This document shows positions 33,940 to 44,700 of a DNA stretch of 64,000 nucleotides, piece by piece. The DNA is from Flavobacteriaceae bacterium PS02338 (lineage in GTDB: Bacteria > Bacteroidota > Bacteroidia > Sphingobacteriales > Sphingobacteriaceae), in contig JASCOD010000001.1 in NCBI GenBank assembly GCA_029959615.1, positions 1,364,001 to 1,428,000 of the forward strand. Reading direction: 5' to 3'. A program made the position numbers and the translations under genes. A model generated the notes under the pieces. That model was not told the DNA's origin and did not search any database. It saw only the letters and a list, made by a program, of their open reading frames with translations. How positions within the stretch are numbered: the first letter of the stretch is position 1; each line of letters opens with the position of its first letter.

Positions 33940-36623
33940 TAATAAATGCTTTTCATTTGCCAAGCCTGAATTGATTTTAACAAAGCCTCGTTACCCTTAG
34001 CAACAATGGAAACACCTTTGCTATCTTCGCGGCCAGGATATGCACGAACCGAGATACATTGTTTGTCGTTTACAAACACCTCCACAATGCTTTTATCTAT
34101 GAAAATACGCAGTTTTACAGGTTCATCTTTTTCTAACCACACATCAGCAGTCTCTGTTATTCTAGGTCTCACCGTCGGTAAATTTGAGCTGTTAGAATTA
34201 TCGATGGCAATGGCACTGTATCTGGCTGGTCTTCCTGGATATTCTCTATCTGGATAACCTCCATCTTTGTAAAATAGAATTCGGGTATATTCTTCCTTGT
34301 CTGGTGAGCGTAATACATTAAGTTCTATAGCAGGCGATTTTTTCAAATCTATTTCCATGTTGATTTCCATGGCATCGCCTTTAACTTTTTCTAATACTAT
34401 TTCCTTATTTGCTGGTAGGCTAAGATTTTGCAATTCTACCTTATCTTTTCTTAAAGATGCGATGTCACCAACAGGTTGCATCACCAATTTTCCTCTTTCG
34501 TCTAAGTTTAGCAAACGAGGTAAGCTCATCATTTCGGTAAAGCTTTTACCTCCGTTTGGTTTGCCAGAGTTCATGTTAAAGATAACCACAACGCCACCTT
34601 TTCCATCTGGATAGGCTGAAGGTGCATGTATGCCACCATTTGATACCGGGCCATTATTGAAATTACCACCATCGGTAACAACGAATTTATCTCTTTTTTG
34701 ATCGTAGTCGCCAATAAGGTATTTGCCACCACTTTTATGACTAAAGTGAAGCAATATGTATTTTCCTTTATCGCCGATAGGCCAGAAATACGGACAAGCA
34801 CCATCATCACCAGCTAAACCATAAGTGTCATTTTCTAAAAATGGATGTAGGTATTCCCATTTTACGAGGTCGGCAGATTTAAATAAGAATTCTGCTCTCA
34901 TGTTTTTGCCACCAGGACCAATTGGCCTAACGCCCGCTAATACAGTGTAATACATGCCGTCTTTTTTCCAAACAAATGGATCAAATACGTTATATGGTAG
35001 TTTCTCACCTGGTTTAGGTAGAGGAATTACTGGCTTATTATCATTTAACTTCTTCCAGTTTAATAACAAAGGGTCGTCAGAAACAGCTACCATGCTACCA
35101 GATTCGGTACCGTGGTACATGGCTATTACACGATTTTCTTCCACAAAAGCAGAACCAGAATAAACTTGTTTTTCTGGATTAGGGTAGATGGCATGCGGTA
35201 AATCTTGCCAGTTAATCAAATCTTTACTTACCGCGTGTCCCCAGTGTTGCCTTGGATCTTCTGGTGGATAAGCTTGGTAAAATAAGTGCCAGTTCCCTTT
35301 CCAGTAAGAAAGACCATTAGGATCATTTAAACGGCCTTCTGGACTAATGAAATGGTAAAAAGGACGGTGTTTGTCTATCGATTGCTCTTGTCGAGATTTA
35401 GCGAAACGTTTTAACAAAGGATTATCTTTTAATTCTTGTTGCTGCTTAGCCAAAGTATTGGAAAAAGTGTATTGAGGAACTTTAGAAGTTTTATCAATAG
35501 TACTGATTACAGCTGATGAGTAAGCAGGAGTTGTAGGTGCACTGCCCGATAATGAAATGGTGCGTAAAGTGCCTCTACGTTCTATCAGGTATAGATTACC
35601 GTCTGTGCCAATAGCCAAACCTGCTGCTTGATTGAATTTTGCTGTTGCTCCAGCACCATCACTCAATCCACTATCGCCATTTCCTGCAAGGGTGGTAACT
35701 GTACCTTTAGCGTCAATTTTCCTTATTCTGCGACCATTATATTCGCTTACATAAACGTTTCCGTCTTTTACTGCAATCCCAAAAGGATCAGCAATGGCGG
35801 CATTGGTTCCATTGCCATCAGCAGAAACTGGCGTACCGTTACCTGCAAGCGTAGTTACTTTTCCGTTAGCTGTGATTTTGCGAATGCGGTTATTGCCTCT
35901 ATCGGTAACGTATACATTGCCTGCATCATCTATGGCAAGTTGTGAGGGCAGTTTAAATTGTGCATCAGTTCCTGTACCATCGGCATAGCCTACAGTACTA
36001 CCTGCCAATGTGGTAAATTGTCCCGTGGATGCGGTGTATTTACGTATACGGTTATTACCTCTATCCGCTACATACATATTACCGTCTTTATCAAAGGCAA
36101 TGCCTGCAAGATAGTTGAACCTAGCTGCCGATGGAGCGCCATCAGTTGCACCAGGGGTGTTGCTGCCTGCTCCTGCAAAAGTGCTTACTTCACCTTGTGT
36201 CGTTACCTTACGAATACGGTTGGCATCTACAACGTAAATGTCTCCTGTTTGAGGGTGAACTGCTACATCAAGTGGTGTAGTGAAAAGCGCATCTTTGCCT
36301 TTGCCATCGGTAAGACCTTTTTCTCCATTATTAGAGCCTGCAAGTAGGCTTGCTTGACCAGACGCGGTAATTTTTCGTATACCTTTAGTGCCATCTTCGG
36401 CAATATATATGTTACCGTTTTTATCGAAAGTAAGGGCTATTGGTGCATTAAATCTTATATCGGTAGCGCTTGGACCATTAGCATTGCCAGGTGTACCGTT
36501 TCCATATAATGTTGTAGTACGACCAATCTCAGCAGTTTTGTTTTGTGCCTGTACATTTAAACTTCCTACAGAGGCAACTGCGATGAAGAAAATTTTGTAC
36601 ATCAGTTTTAATTTGGTTTTCAT
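33939..36623 (-). CDS. NHL beta-propeller fused to GH32 fructan hydrolase
   Basis: 894 residues from the ATG at 36623. Signal peptide to about 27. Residues 35-360 form an NHL propeller of about six blades, each of the form AxDxxGNxYVADxGNNRIRKI...TLAGxG. A linker (360-410) leads to GH32: LNDPNG (432-437; D434 is the expected nucleophile), FDPF (547-550, usually RDP), CPYF (610-613) and a C-terminal beta-sandwich with SIVEVFVND (845-853). The catalytic acid/base Glu, normally just before the Cys of the ECP motif, is not there: the stretch is GDDGACPYF. The enzyme should cut fructans at the surface or periplasm, if active. It is in the middle of the fructan locus. Confidence 0.88.
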   Translation of the reverse strand: MKTKLKLMYKIFFIAVASVGSLNVQAQNKTAEIGRTTTLYGNGTPGNANGPSATDIRFNAPIALTFDKNGNIYIAEDGTKGIRKITASGQASLLAGSNNGEKGLTDGKGKDALFTTPLDVAVHPQTGDIYVVDANRIRKVTTQGEVSTFAGAGSNTPGATDGAPSAARFNYLAGIAFDKDGNMYVADRGNNRIRKYTASTGQFTTLAGSTVGYADGTGTDAQFKLPSQLAIDDAGNVYVTDRGNNRIRKITANGKVTTLAGNGTPVSADGNGTNAAIADPFGIAVKDGNVYVSEYNGRRIRKIDAKGTVTTLAGNGDSGLSDGAGATAKFNQAAGLAIGTDGNLYLIERRGTLRTISLSGSAPTTPAYSSAVISTIDKTSKVPQYTFSNTLAKQQQELKDNPLLKRFAKSRQEQSIDKHRPFYHFISPEGRLNDPNGLSYWKGNWHLFYQAYPPEDPRQHWGHAVSKDLINWQDLPHAIYPNPEKQVYSGSAFVEENRVIAMYHGTESGSMVAVSDDPLLLNWKKLNDNKPVIPLPKPGEKLPYNVFDPFVWKKDGMYYTVLAGVRPIGPGGKNMRAEFLFKSADLVKWEYLHPFLENDTYGLAGDDGACPYFWPIGDKGKYILLHFSHKSGGKYLIGDYDQKRDKFVVTDGGNFNNGPVSNGGIHAPSAYPDGKGGVVVIFNMNSGKPNGGKSFTEMMSLPRLLNLDERGKLVMQPVGDIASLRKDKVELQNLSLPANKEIVLEKVKGDAMEINMEIDLKKSPAIELNVLRSPDKEEYTRILFYKDGGYPDREYPGRPARYSAIAIDNSNSSNLPTVRPRITETADVWLEKDEPVKLRIFIDKSIVEVFVNDKQCISVRAYPGREDSKGVSIVAKGNEALLKSIQAWQMKSIY

Positions 36624-36684
36624 CTTATTGTATTTTGGTGATAAAGCTGCCATGTCATTACTAATCATGCCGGCTTCTTTGTAT

Positions 36685-38604
36685 TTATTTTATAATTATT
36701 TTCTTAGTGCCAAATTCTTTCACTTCTAACATATAGGTTCCAGAACTTATACGAGTTGGTAACTTTACCAATATATTATTGCTATCATTTACGTTTAATA
36801 AGGCTGAATACAGCAATGTTCCGCTGATATTGTAAATCTTTACCGTTTTTGATTGTCCAGATATTGCTAAAGGTAAATTAATAGAAAATGAACTTCCAGA
36901 AATTGGATTTGGATATATTTTCCATTCACTCGCCGACATACCTATAGCTACTGATTTTACGTCCAGTTTTTCTGCCTTGCCACCGTTACAATCTACTTGA
37001 ATAAGCCTGTAATAATTAGTGCCTACCTGTGGCTGTTTGTCTACATAGTTATATGATGCACCTGTTGAACTTACTGAAGCTGTTTGGTGGATGTCTTTAA
37101 AGTTGAACCCATCAGTACTTCTTTGCAGAATGAAATGGCAACTGTTGATTTCTGAACTTGTTTGCCAAGTTACGTTAACTGTTCCAGTGGTGGTTTTTCG
37201 TACATTAAAGTTTACTAAAGTAACTGGTAGCGGCCCATCAATTACCGATAAATCCAATGTAGTAGCAGCTGCTAATTTGCCATCACCATCATAGGCGTTT
37301 ACAGTATAAGTGGTTTGTGTTTTTAGTTGTGTAGGGGTACCTGTAATTTCACCAGTTAGGTTGTTGAATTTTAAGCCAGTAGGTAATTCTGGAGATATAC
37401 TATATCCAGATATAATAGTAGTACGAAGAACACCTCTACGTTCTACAAAGTATAAGTTGCCATTTGGGCCTATGTCTATACCAGCACTTTGTTTTACTCT
37501 TGCATTAGCACCAACGCCATCTGTTATAACGGTATTTGTACCATCGGTAATAGCGCTACCAGCAATTGTTGTAACATTTCCGTCTGGAGTAATTTGCCTA
37601 ATTCTATTTCCACTGTAATCAGCAACGTAGATATTTCCATTTTTAGCTACTACTAAATCCCATGGCGCATTAAATCCTGCTGCTGCCCCTAGGCCATCAA
37701 CAGCCGCCGCAGCGCCGTTTCCCGCAATAGTACTAACCTCTCCCAAAGGCGTTACTTTTCTGATACGATTGCTAGATCCTCTTTCTGCCACATAAATATT
37801 CCCTAATTCATCAAGTGCAATTCCTACTGGGGTGTCAAACCTTGCGGCCGTACCATTTCCATCAGCATAACCTCGGTTAGTGGTTGCAGCTGCACCTCCT
37901 AAACCTGCTAGAGTTGTAAATAATCCCGTTGAAGCGGTGTATTTACGAACGGCATTATTGTCTCTGTCGGTGATATAGATGTTTCCATCTTTGTCTATAC
38001 TGATATCATTCAAAGCTCTGAACCTAGCATTTTCAGGAGTGCCGTCTATATATCCGGCAGTAGTAGTTCCTGCGAAAGTGGTTACAACACCTGCAGGAGT
38101 TATTTTGCGTATACGATGTTGGTCGGTAACATAAATATCTCCTGTTATAGGATGTACTGCAAGACCTAGTACACCGTTAAATCGTGCATCCGAACCAGTT
38201 CCATCAGCTGTACCTGCAGTAGCATTATTTGAGCCCGCAAGCAGACTGACATCTCCTGCAGGAGTTATTTTTCTTACGCATTTAGCCCCATCTTCAGCAA
38301 TGTAGATATTTCCATCTTTGTCAAAAGTCATTCCAATGCAGGCATTAAATCTGATAGCAACTCCATTTGCCGAGTTGTTAATGTTACCATCTACAAGAGG
38401 GTTTCCTGCTGAGCCATTTCCCGCTAATGTGATCGTGTTGCCGATGGTAACTGCTTTTGATAAGCTCCCTGTGGTTGATGGGCTTAACGTTGTAATAGCT
38501 TCATTTTTAGTGTACTGTTGAGGGGCTGCATAATTGATAGTGAATTGTGCAAAAACAACTGATGTGATTAACAGCAGCACGTTTACTAGTAATAGTTTTT
38601 TCAT
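36685..38604 (-). CDS. NHL beta-propeller protein with type IX secretion sorting domain
   Basis: 639 residues. Signal peptide to about VFA/QF. An INYAAPQQYTKNEAITTLSP stretch opens, then an NHL propeller (about 50-400) with blades like GNIYVADYSGNRIRQITPDG, then a putative Ig half (SISPELPTGLKFNNLTGEIT), a fibronectin-like segment and a C-terminal KIYPNP...GTYMLEV...KIIIK domain, the type A sorting signal for type IX secretion. It should be exported to the cell surface or medium. Paralogous to both neighbouring propellers. No catalytic residues are visible; carbohydrate binding is inferred from position. Confidence 0.85.
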   Translation of the reverse strand: MKKLLLVNVLLLITSVVFAQFTINYAAPQQYTKNEAITTLSPSTTGSLSKAVTIGNTITLAGNGSAGNPLVDGNINNSANGVAIRFNACIGMTFDKDGNIYIAEDGAKCVRKITPAGDVSLLAGSNNATAGTADGTGSDARFNGVLGLAVHPITGDIYVTDQHRIRKITPAGVVTTFAGTTTAGYIDGTPENARFRALNDISIDKDGNIYITDRDNNAVRKYTASTGLFTTLAGLGGAAATTNRGYADGNGTAARFDTPVGIALDELGNIYVAERGSSNRIRKVTPLGEVSTIAGNGAAAAVDGLGAAAGFNAPWDLVVAKNGNIYVADYSGNRIRQITPDGNVTTIAGSAITDGTNTVITDGVGANARVKQSAGIDIGPNGNLYFVERRGVLRTTIISGYSISPELPTGLKFNNLTGEITGTPTQLKTQTTYTVNAYDGDGKLAAATTLDLSVIDGPLPVTLVNFNVRKTTTGTVNVTWQTSSEINSCHFILQRSTDGFNFKDIHQTASVSSTGASYNYVDKQPQVGTNYYRLIQVDCNGGKAEKLDVKSVAIGMSASEWKIYPNPISGSSFSINLPLAISGQSKTVKIYNISGTLLYSALLNVNDSNNILVKLPTRISSGTYMLEVKEFGTKKIIIK

Positions 38605-38697
38605 TTAGAAATATTTTTGAGTTTTACAAATAACTATTAGATAAATGGTTATACTTAAGGTTGTTAATGGTAGAAGTCGATCTTTTGGGTTTGGTTT

Positions 38698-40167
38698 TTA
38701 TAGAACGGATAACACGACATCTGTAGTAGCTACGATTTCGCCACGCCCGTTGTAGACCTTAATATTATAAACTGATTGAGCGCTTGCTTGCGTTGGTGTA
38801 CCTGATATGGCTCCGGTAAAGGGATCGAATTTTAAACCTGCTGGTAATTCTGGAGAAATTGAAAATCCTCTTAACGCCATCATGCGAATTGAGCCGCGTC
38901 TGCTTAAGAAATATAAATTATCATTAGGTCCCATTCTGAAACCACTAGCTTGTGCCACTTTAGCGCTGCTGCCCAATCCATCTGTTAACCCTGCAACTCC
39001 ATCACCTGCAACAGTACTTACATCACCGTTAGGGGTTATTTTTCTCACTCGGTTACCGTTATAGTCGCCTACATAAACATCTCCGTTTTTGCTAACCGCA
39101 ATACCATAAGGATCAACAAAGCCAGCGCTGGCTCCATTACCTTCTTTGTATACATTTGTACCATCTCCAGCAAGTGTAGTGACTTGTCCGTCGGGTGTTA
39201 TTTTTCGTATGCGGAAATTGCTTCTATCTGCTACATAGATGTTATCATTTTCATCTAATGCAACTCTTACAGGAGATTTAAATAAGGCAGCGGTTCCTAA
39301 ATCGTCTTTATAGCCAGATACGGGAGTAGCACCACCACCTGTACCGGCTACGGTAGTAAATAAGTTGGTAGCGGCGGTGTATTTACGGATGCAATGGTTA
39401 TCTCTATCTGCAACGAAAATATTTCCATTTTTATCGATTGCTATACCAGCCAAATAGTTGAATCTAGCTGCTGAAGGAATTCCATTTACAAGGCCAGTTG
39501 TGTTGTTAAGTGCACCAGCAAAAGTAGTTACATCACCATCTGGTGTTATTTTGCGAATACGATTTCCATCAACCACATAAATGTCTCCAGTTATAGGATG
39601 TGTAGCTACGTCTAAAGGAGTGGTGAAACGAGCGGCGGCTCCCAATCCGTCTGTAAAGCCAGTAGCGGCGTTATCAGGTCCTGCAAATATGTTTACTCTA
39701 ATATCTCCAGTGGTTAGTATTCTTCTTATTATTTTCCTTCCATCTTCAACAAGATATATTACTCCTGTTTCATCTATTGCGATGCCCATTGGTGCACTAA
39801 ATCTAACATCTGCGGGGGTAGGTCCATTGGTAGTCCCAGATACGTCGTCTCCGTATAAAGTAGTGACGTAATTCGGTACAACTTCAGGTAGAATATCGCC
39901 CACAATGGTTGGGGTTATGGGGCTTAATACTTCGTTTATAAGTAAAGCAAGAGGACTTGGGTAGTTGATAGCTACCTCGCCATTGCTTTGACCGGGAGTT
40001 GGTGGAACTTCAACTTTTACAGGAACACCCATTAACATGTCTTTCTCTTTGAAGCAAGAAGAAGCAAAAAATAGTGAGAGCGCTAGCAATACTTTAGCTT
40101 TCAAGTTTAATTTTACGGAATTTAAACTCGTTTTATTTGTGTTTTTTATGCTGATTCGTTTTTTCAT
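38698..40167 (-). CDS. NHL beta-propeller lipoprotein in the surface glycan-binding position
   Basis: 489 residues. Signal with lipobox ASSC (C38), so probably outer-membrane anchored; the mature chain opens FKEKDM. INYPSPLALLINEVLSPITP (about 68-87) precedes an NHL propeller (about 105-430) and a closing ISPELPAGLKFDPFTGAISG Ig-like half. It follows SusD at 59 bases, where SusE/SusF or surface glycan-binding proteins lie in other loci. A glycan-capture role is inferred; the domains alone do not show it. Confidence 0.83.
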   Translation of the reverse strand: MKKRISIKNTNKTSLNSVKLNLKAKVLLALSLFFASSCFKEKDMLMGVPVKVEVPPTPGQSNGEVAINYPSPLALLINEVLSPITPTIVGDILPEVVPNYVTTLYGDDVSGTTNGPTPADVRFSAPMGIAIDETGVIYLVEDGRKIIRRILTTGDIRVNIFAGPDNAATGFTDGLGAAARFTTPLDVATHPITGDIYVVDGNRIRKITPDGDVTTFAGALNNTTGLVNGIPSAARFNYLAGIAIDKNGNIFVADRDNHCIRKYTAATNLFTTVAGTGGGATPVSGYKDDLGTAALFKSPVRVALDENDNIYVADRSNFRIRKITPDGQVTTLAGDGTNVYKEGNGASAGFVDPYGIAVSKNGDVYVGDYNGNRVRKITPNGDVSTVAGDGVAGLTDGLGSSAKVAQASGFRMGPNDNLYFLSRRGSIRMMALRGFSISPELPAGLKFDPFTGAISGTPTQASAQSVYNIKVYNGRGEIVATTDVVLSVL

Positions 40168-40226
40168 GATCTTAGGTGATAAGCCCTCATAGGGATGAGG
40201 AAAACGGTTTAATTGATTGATACTAA

Positions 40227-41672
40227 TTATGGTTTTTCCCAGAATGCTTTGATTGTGATTTTATCGCCACCAAGTCTTTCTACGGCTTTTCTGTAATTTG
40301 TTGGGTTATATCGCTGCGTTACCATCGGATAAGGTAGTCTGCTGGGTACTATTGCACCATTATCTGCTCTAGGGTCGATGGTTAAGTTTGGATATCCAGT
40401 TCTACGATAATCAAACCAAGCTTCTAATCCTCTAAAGAAAGAAGAGATATATTTTTGTTTGATGATTCTTTCTAAGGTGTTATTATAAGCCACTTCTGGA
40501 CCATTTAAGAATGTAGAAGAGGGTGTTAATCCCCAAAATTCGCAGTTGGTTCTTACAGCATTTTGATAATAAGTTGCCGCTGTTGTACCTACGTTGATCC
40601 AACCTCTAAAAGCAGCTTCAGCCAAGATAAATTGGACTTCATCGTAACTCATGATCATACCGAGTCTGGGCGAGTTATGCAAAGTGTAGTTCATGTAAGA
40701 AGATCCCTGCAAATAGATATCAGCGCCTGCACCCAAAGGGAAACCACTTCTGATACCTGTCCATACGGGTACACTCCTAGTATAATAAATAGATAGGCGG
40801 GGGTCTGAACTCTCCTGTAGCATGTCTAGTATCGTAGTGCTAGGTGCCGCACCAGCGCCAAAACCTCCGTTAGTAGCGTTATAGTAGGGATTGTATAAAG
40901 GTAGTTCGTTTGTAAAGGCAACATAAGCTTGATCGGCTGCACTAGTAAATACAGGATAAACCGCAGGGTTGCTTACAATTTCGTTGATTTTTGTTGCAGA
41001 GTCGAATTCAGGTGAATTGCTAACTCTTAGATACAAACGCAATCTTAACGAGTTGCAAAACTTTCTCCATGCGGTTACCTGTAAAGAATTAGTGCCTTTG
41101 TTGCCGAAAAGAATATCTCCCGAGGCCACCATCGCTTTAGTGTTGTCAAATAATAAAGAAGCTCTATCTAAATTTTCCATTAGATCTTTGTAGATGTCTT
41201 CTTGGGTATCGTATGCAGGCAAAAACTTTAGCTCATCACCCTTAGTCGCTTCGAAATAAGGGACGTCCCTAAAGGTGTCTGTAAGTTCAGATACGATCCA
41301 AGCTTTTAAGGTTAGCGCTACACCTTCGTAATTTGCATTTCCTTCTGCAATGGCTCTTTTGCGCATGTCTTCAACATTGTTAAGTACAGTATAGTGTCTG
41401 TTCCATAAATCGTCACCCAAATTACTTCGTAGATCAAATCTTTGTGTGTAGGCTCGTTCACTCTTTTGCACGGTGTAGCCCATTAGTTCGTTACCTACAG
41501 CCTTAGATACGCGTAACCTGGAAACTAAAGCATTGTAAACCGTTTGTGATACCAATGTTGCGGCAGAACCTTCTTTAACTCCATTTGGATTTTGACTTAG
41601 TTCGTCAAAATTTTTATTACATCCCGTGGTTAATGTTAATGATGCTAGGATGATATATATAAGCTTTTTCAT
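40227..41672 (-). CDS. SusD/RagB-family glycan-binding lipoprotein
   Basis: 481 residues. Lipobox TTGC (C18). SusD-like family with TPR helices, typical YDEVQFILAEAAFRGW (about 347-362) and AWFDYRRTGYPNL (about 416-428) motifs. The protein caps the SusC channel and takes up oligosaccharides. It follows SusC at 33 bases. Given GH32, fructokinase and the sensor, the ligand is likely a fructo-oligosaccharide. Confidence 0.93.
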   Translation of the reverse strand: MKKLIYIILASLTLTTGCNKNFDELSQNPNGVKEGSAATLVSQTVYNALVSRLRVSKAVGNELMGYTVQKSERAYTQRFDLRSNLGDDLWNRHYTVLNNVEDMRKRAIAEGNANYEGVALTLKAWIVSELTDTFRDVPYFEATKGDELKFLPAYDTQEDIYKDLMENLDRASLLFDNTKAMVASGDILFGNKGTNSLQVTAWRKFCNSLRLRLYLRVSNSPEFDSATKINEIVSNPAVYPVFTSAADQAYVAFTNELPLYNPYYNATNGGFGAGAAPSTTILDMLQESSDPRLSIYYTRSVPVWTGIRSGFPLGAGADIYLQGSSYMNYTLHNSPRLGMIMSYDEVQFILAEAAFRGWINVGTTAATYYQNAVRTNCEFWGLTPSSTFLNGPEVAYNNTLERIIKQKYISSFFRGLEAWFDYRRTGYPNLTIDPRADNGAIVPSRLPYPMVTQRYNPTNYRKAVERLGGDKITIKAFWEKP

Positions 41673-41705
41673 GTCTTTCTTTTTAAAAATTTTAGCAAAT
41701 TTTTA

Positions 41706-44700
41706 TTATATCGATATGCGTAGATTTAAACCTATGTTTCTAGTGTTGGGCATTTGTCCAACCTCGATGCCTTGTATCATCGTGCCATTATTGAAGGTGC
41801 TGCTTTGAGGATCAAATCCTGGCCATTTAGACCATATGAATAGGTTTCTGCCATACAAACCCAGGGTGGTGCTTTTAATACCTAGCTTTTGTAGGCTTTT
41901 AGGGCTGAAAGTTTTATCAACTCTAAACTCTCTGAATTTGATATAAGAGGCATCGAAGATATTAGATTCTCCATTTTGCCTATCGTAATGGGCAATGTAA
42001 TAGGTAGAAGGGGTTACGGCCACATTGTTTGGCGACCAAGAACCATCTGTATTTCGTACAACACCAGTTCCAATGATCGCACCTTCCTCACGTCCCGGTA
42101 GTGTTGCCTTGCTAAGTCCTTGGGTCATTAGCACCGAGTTGGTTAAGCTGAATTTCTGATGGCCAAATTCTCCGTCAAAAAGAATATTCACTTTCCAGGT
42201 TTTGTAGCGAATTTCGGTACCTAAGCCACCTTTAAATTTGGGAATAGCACTGCCTAACTTTTGTGCTTCGCTGGTAAGTTGAGGTAAACCATTTTCATAA
42301 ATGATTTTTCCTTCTTCGTTTCTCTGGTAAGCTAAGCCATAAATATCACCAATTGCCCCTCCTTGTACTCCTAAAAGTGAAATAGGCTCTACCGAGAATA
42401 GGTTGATGGCTTCTATTTCGTCTTTTAGTTTAATGATTTTTCCACGGTTTGCAGCAGCATTTACGTTAACTTTCCATGATATGCCATTTTTACGTTCTAA
42501 TATTTTTCCCCAAAGCTGTAGCTCTATTCCTTTATTTCGTACTGTTCCGGCATTCATGTAGTAATTGTAATAGCCGCTAGCAGGTTCAACAGGAACGCGT
42601 AATATTTGATCGTACGTGTCTGAAAGGTAATAGGTGGCGTCGATACCAATTTTGTTTCTAAAAAAACGAGCCTCTATACCTGTTTCATAGCTTCTGGTTC
42701 TTTCTGGTTTTAATTGATAGTTTGGTAAATCTGTAGGATTGGTAATACTAGAAGTAAAATCACTAGAAGAATAATATTTTTCTATTCGATAAGGATTGGT
42801 ATCACTACCTACTTCGGCGTAAGAAGCTCTTAATTTAGCAAAAGACAACGTATTAGATCTTAGCTTAAACATGTCGGTAAGTACTAAACTTAAATTGGCT
42901 GATGGATAGAAATAGGAATTCATATCAGGAGAAAATACACTAGACCAATCATTCCTGGCAGTTATTTCCAAAAAGATGTATTCTTTATAGGAAAGGTTGG
43001 TAAAAGCATATACACTATTGATCGCTTTTTTCTCTTTGTAGCCTCTCATAATAGCCCTATTAACTCCGTTTACTAAGGTATATTGGCCTGGTATCAATAA
43101 CCTGTCAAGGTAGGTTATGGTTCTATTAAATGAATTGCTCATTGCATTACCACCTGCAGAAACACCAATTTTAAAATCTTTCCCCAATGGTCGTTTATAG
43201 CTCAATAGGAAATCAGAGTTTTGTTCATACCTAATTCCGTTTTGTTCCCTGTAAAATCCATCTACCCAGCTCACACTACTTTTAGGTTGTATGTTGGAGG
43301 TAATATCATCATACATGTTAATACCGGTTTTAGCTGTAAAATTTAGGAAAGGAGAGATGGTATAGCTAAAGTTGATGCTACCAAAAGCACCATTTCTTAC
43401 CGCAGTATTTAGCGATTCGTATAATACAAAATAGGGATTGTCTAAATTGGTGTTAAATGGCCTGTTCTGTTCAATATCAACTTGCCTAATGCCATTGCGT
43501 ACTCTCCAGTAATCTTTGTACCAATTGATATCGATGTTTGGTGTGGTAAATAATAGAAAGTAGGGGATTGATCTAGCATTGTAACCCATTACCGGCAGGT
43601 TGTCTGATGAGCTATTGTAGTAATTTAACTTGGCAGAAACCTTCATGTCTTTGTTGATCTGTTGATCTAATGAAAAACTTACTGTCGTTTTCTGATTACC
43701 AACATTTTCAGTGATGTAGTTATTACGCATGTTCGCGATAGATATTCTACCCATGGTTGTTTTGTTACCACCCTCAATGACAACCGAATTATTGGTGGTT
43801 AAGCCATTTCTGAAGAAATCTTTTTTATTATTTGGATAGGCGATCCAATCGGTTGGTTCTGTACCTTGACCTTGCCTGGCAGGATCGTATTGGTAATATT
43901 TTACACCGGTATTCAATTTAGGTCCCCAAGCCCCACTAGCACCAGAAGTGCTTATTTCATTAGATAACCCATAGGAATAATGTTTTACTTCAGAATTAGC
44001 ACCTGTTCCATATTCATTCTGATAGTCCGGCCATCTGTTAATGTTCGATATATCGGTGTTGGAGTTAAACGTAATACCTAAACCTTTTTTGGGACTTCCC
44101 GATTTGGTGGTGATCACTATGGCTCCATTTGCTCCACGGGAACCATATAAGGCCGTTGCTGCTGCACCTTTCAATATACTCACAGAAGCAATATCTTCAG
44201 GATTGATATCACCAGCACTTGTACCTACATCCATTGGAGAATCTACCGAACCATAAGCCCCTCCAGCTTGAGCAGGAACTGAGTTGGAAACAGGTACGCC
44301 GTCCACTACAATTAATGCCCCGCTACTTCCCATTTGCAATGATTTGTCGCCTCGTAAAATAATTTCTGCACTTCCCATTGCGCCACCTGCAGAGTTAAGT
44401 GTTAATCCAGCTACCTTTCCTTCTAGCGCATTCATCCAGTTGTTTGACGGTGCTACGTTTAATGCAGTACTGTCTAACGACTGCGCTGCATAGCCTAATG
44501 AGCGTTGTGCTCTGCTGATACTTAGCGCAGTAACCACAACTTCATTTAACTCAGTGTCTTTGGCCTTTAAAACAATATTTAGTGGCGAAGATTTTATTGC
44601 CTTCTTTTCCTGGGTTTCAAATCCTAAGTAGCTAAATACTAAAATAGAATTGTCGTTAGGAGTAGGAATTTTATAAGTTCCGCTTTGGCCTGATACGGTA

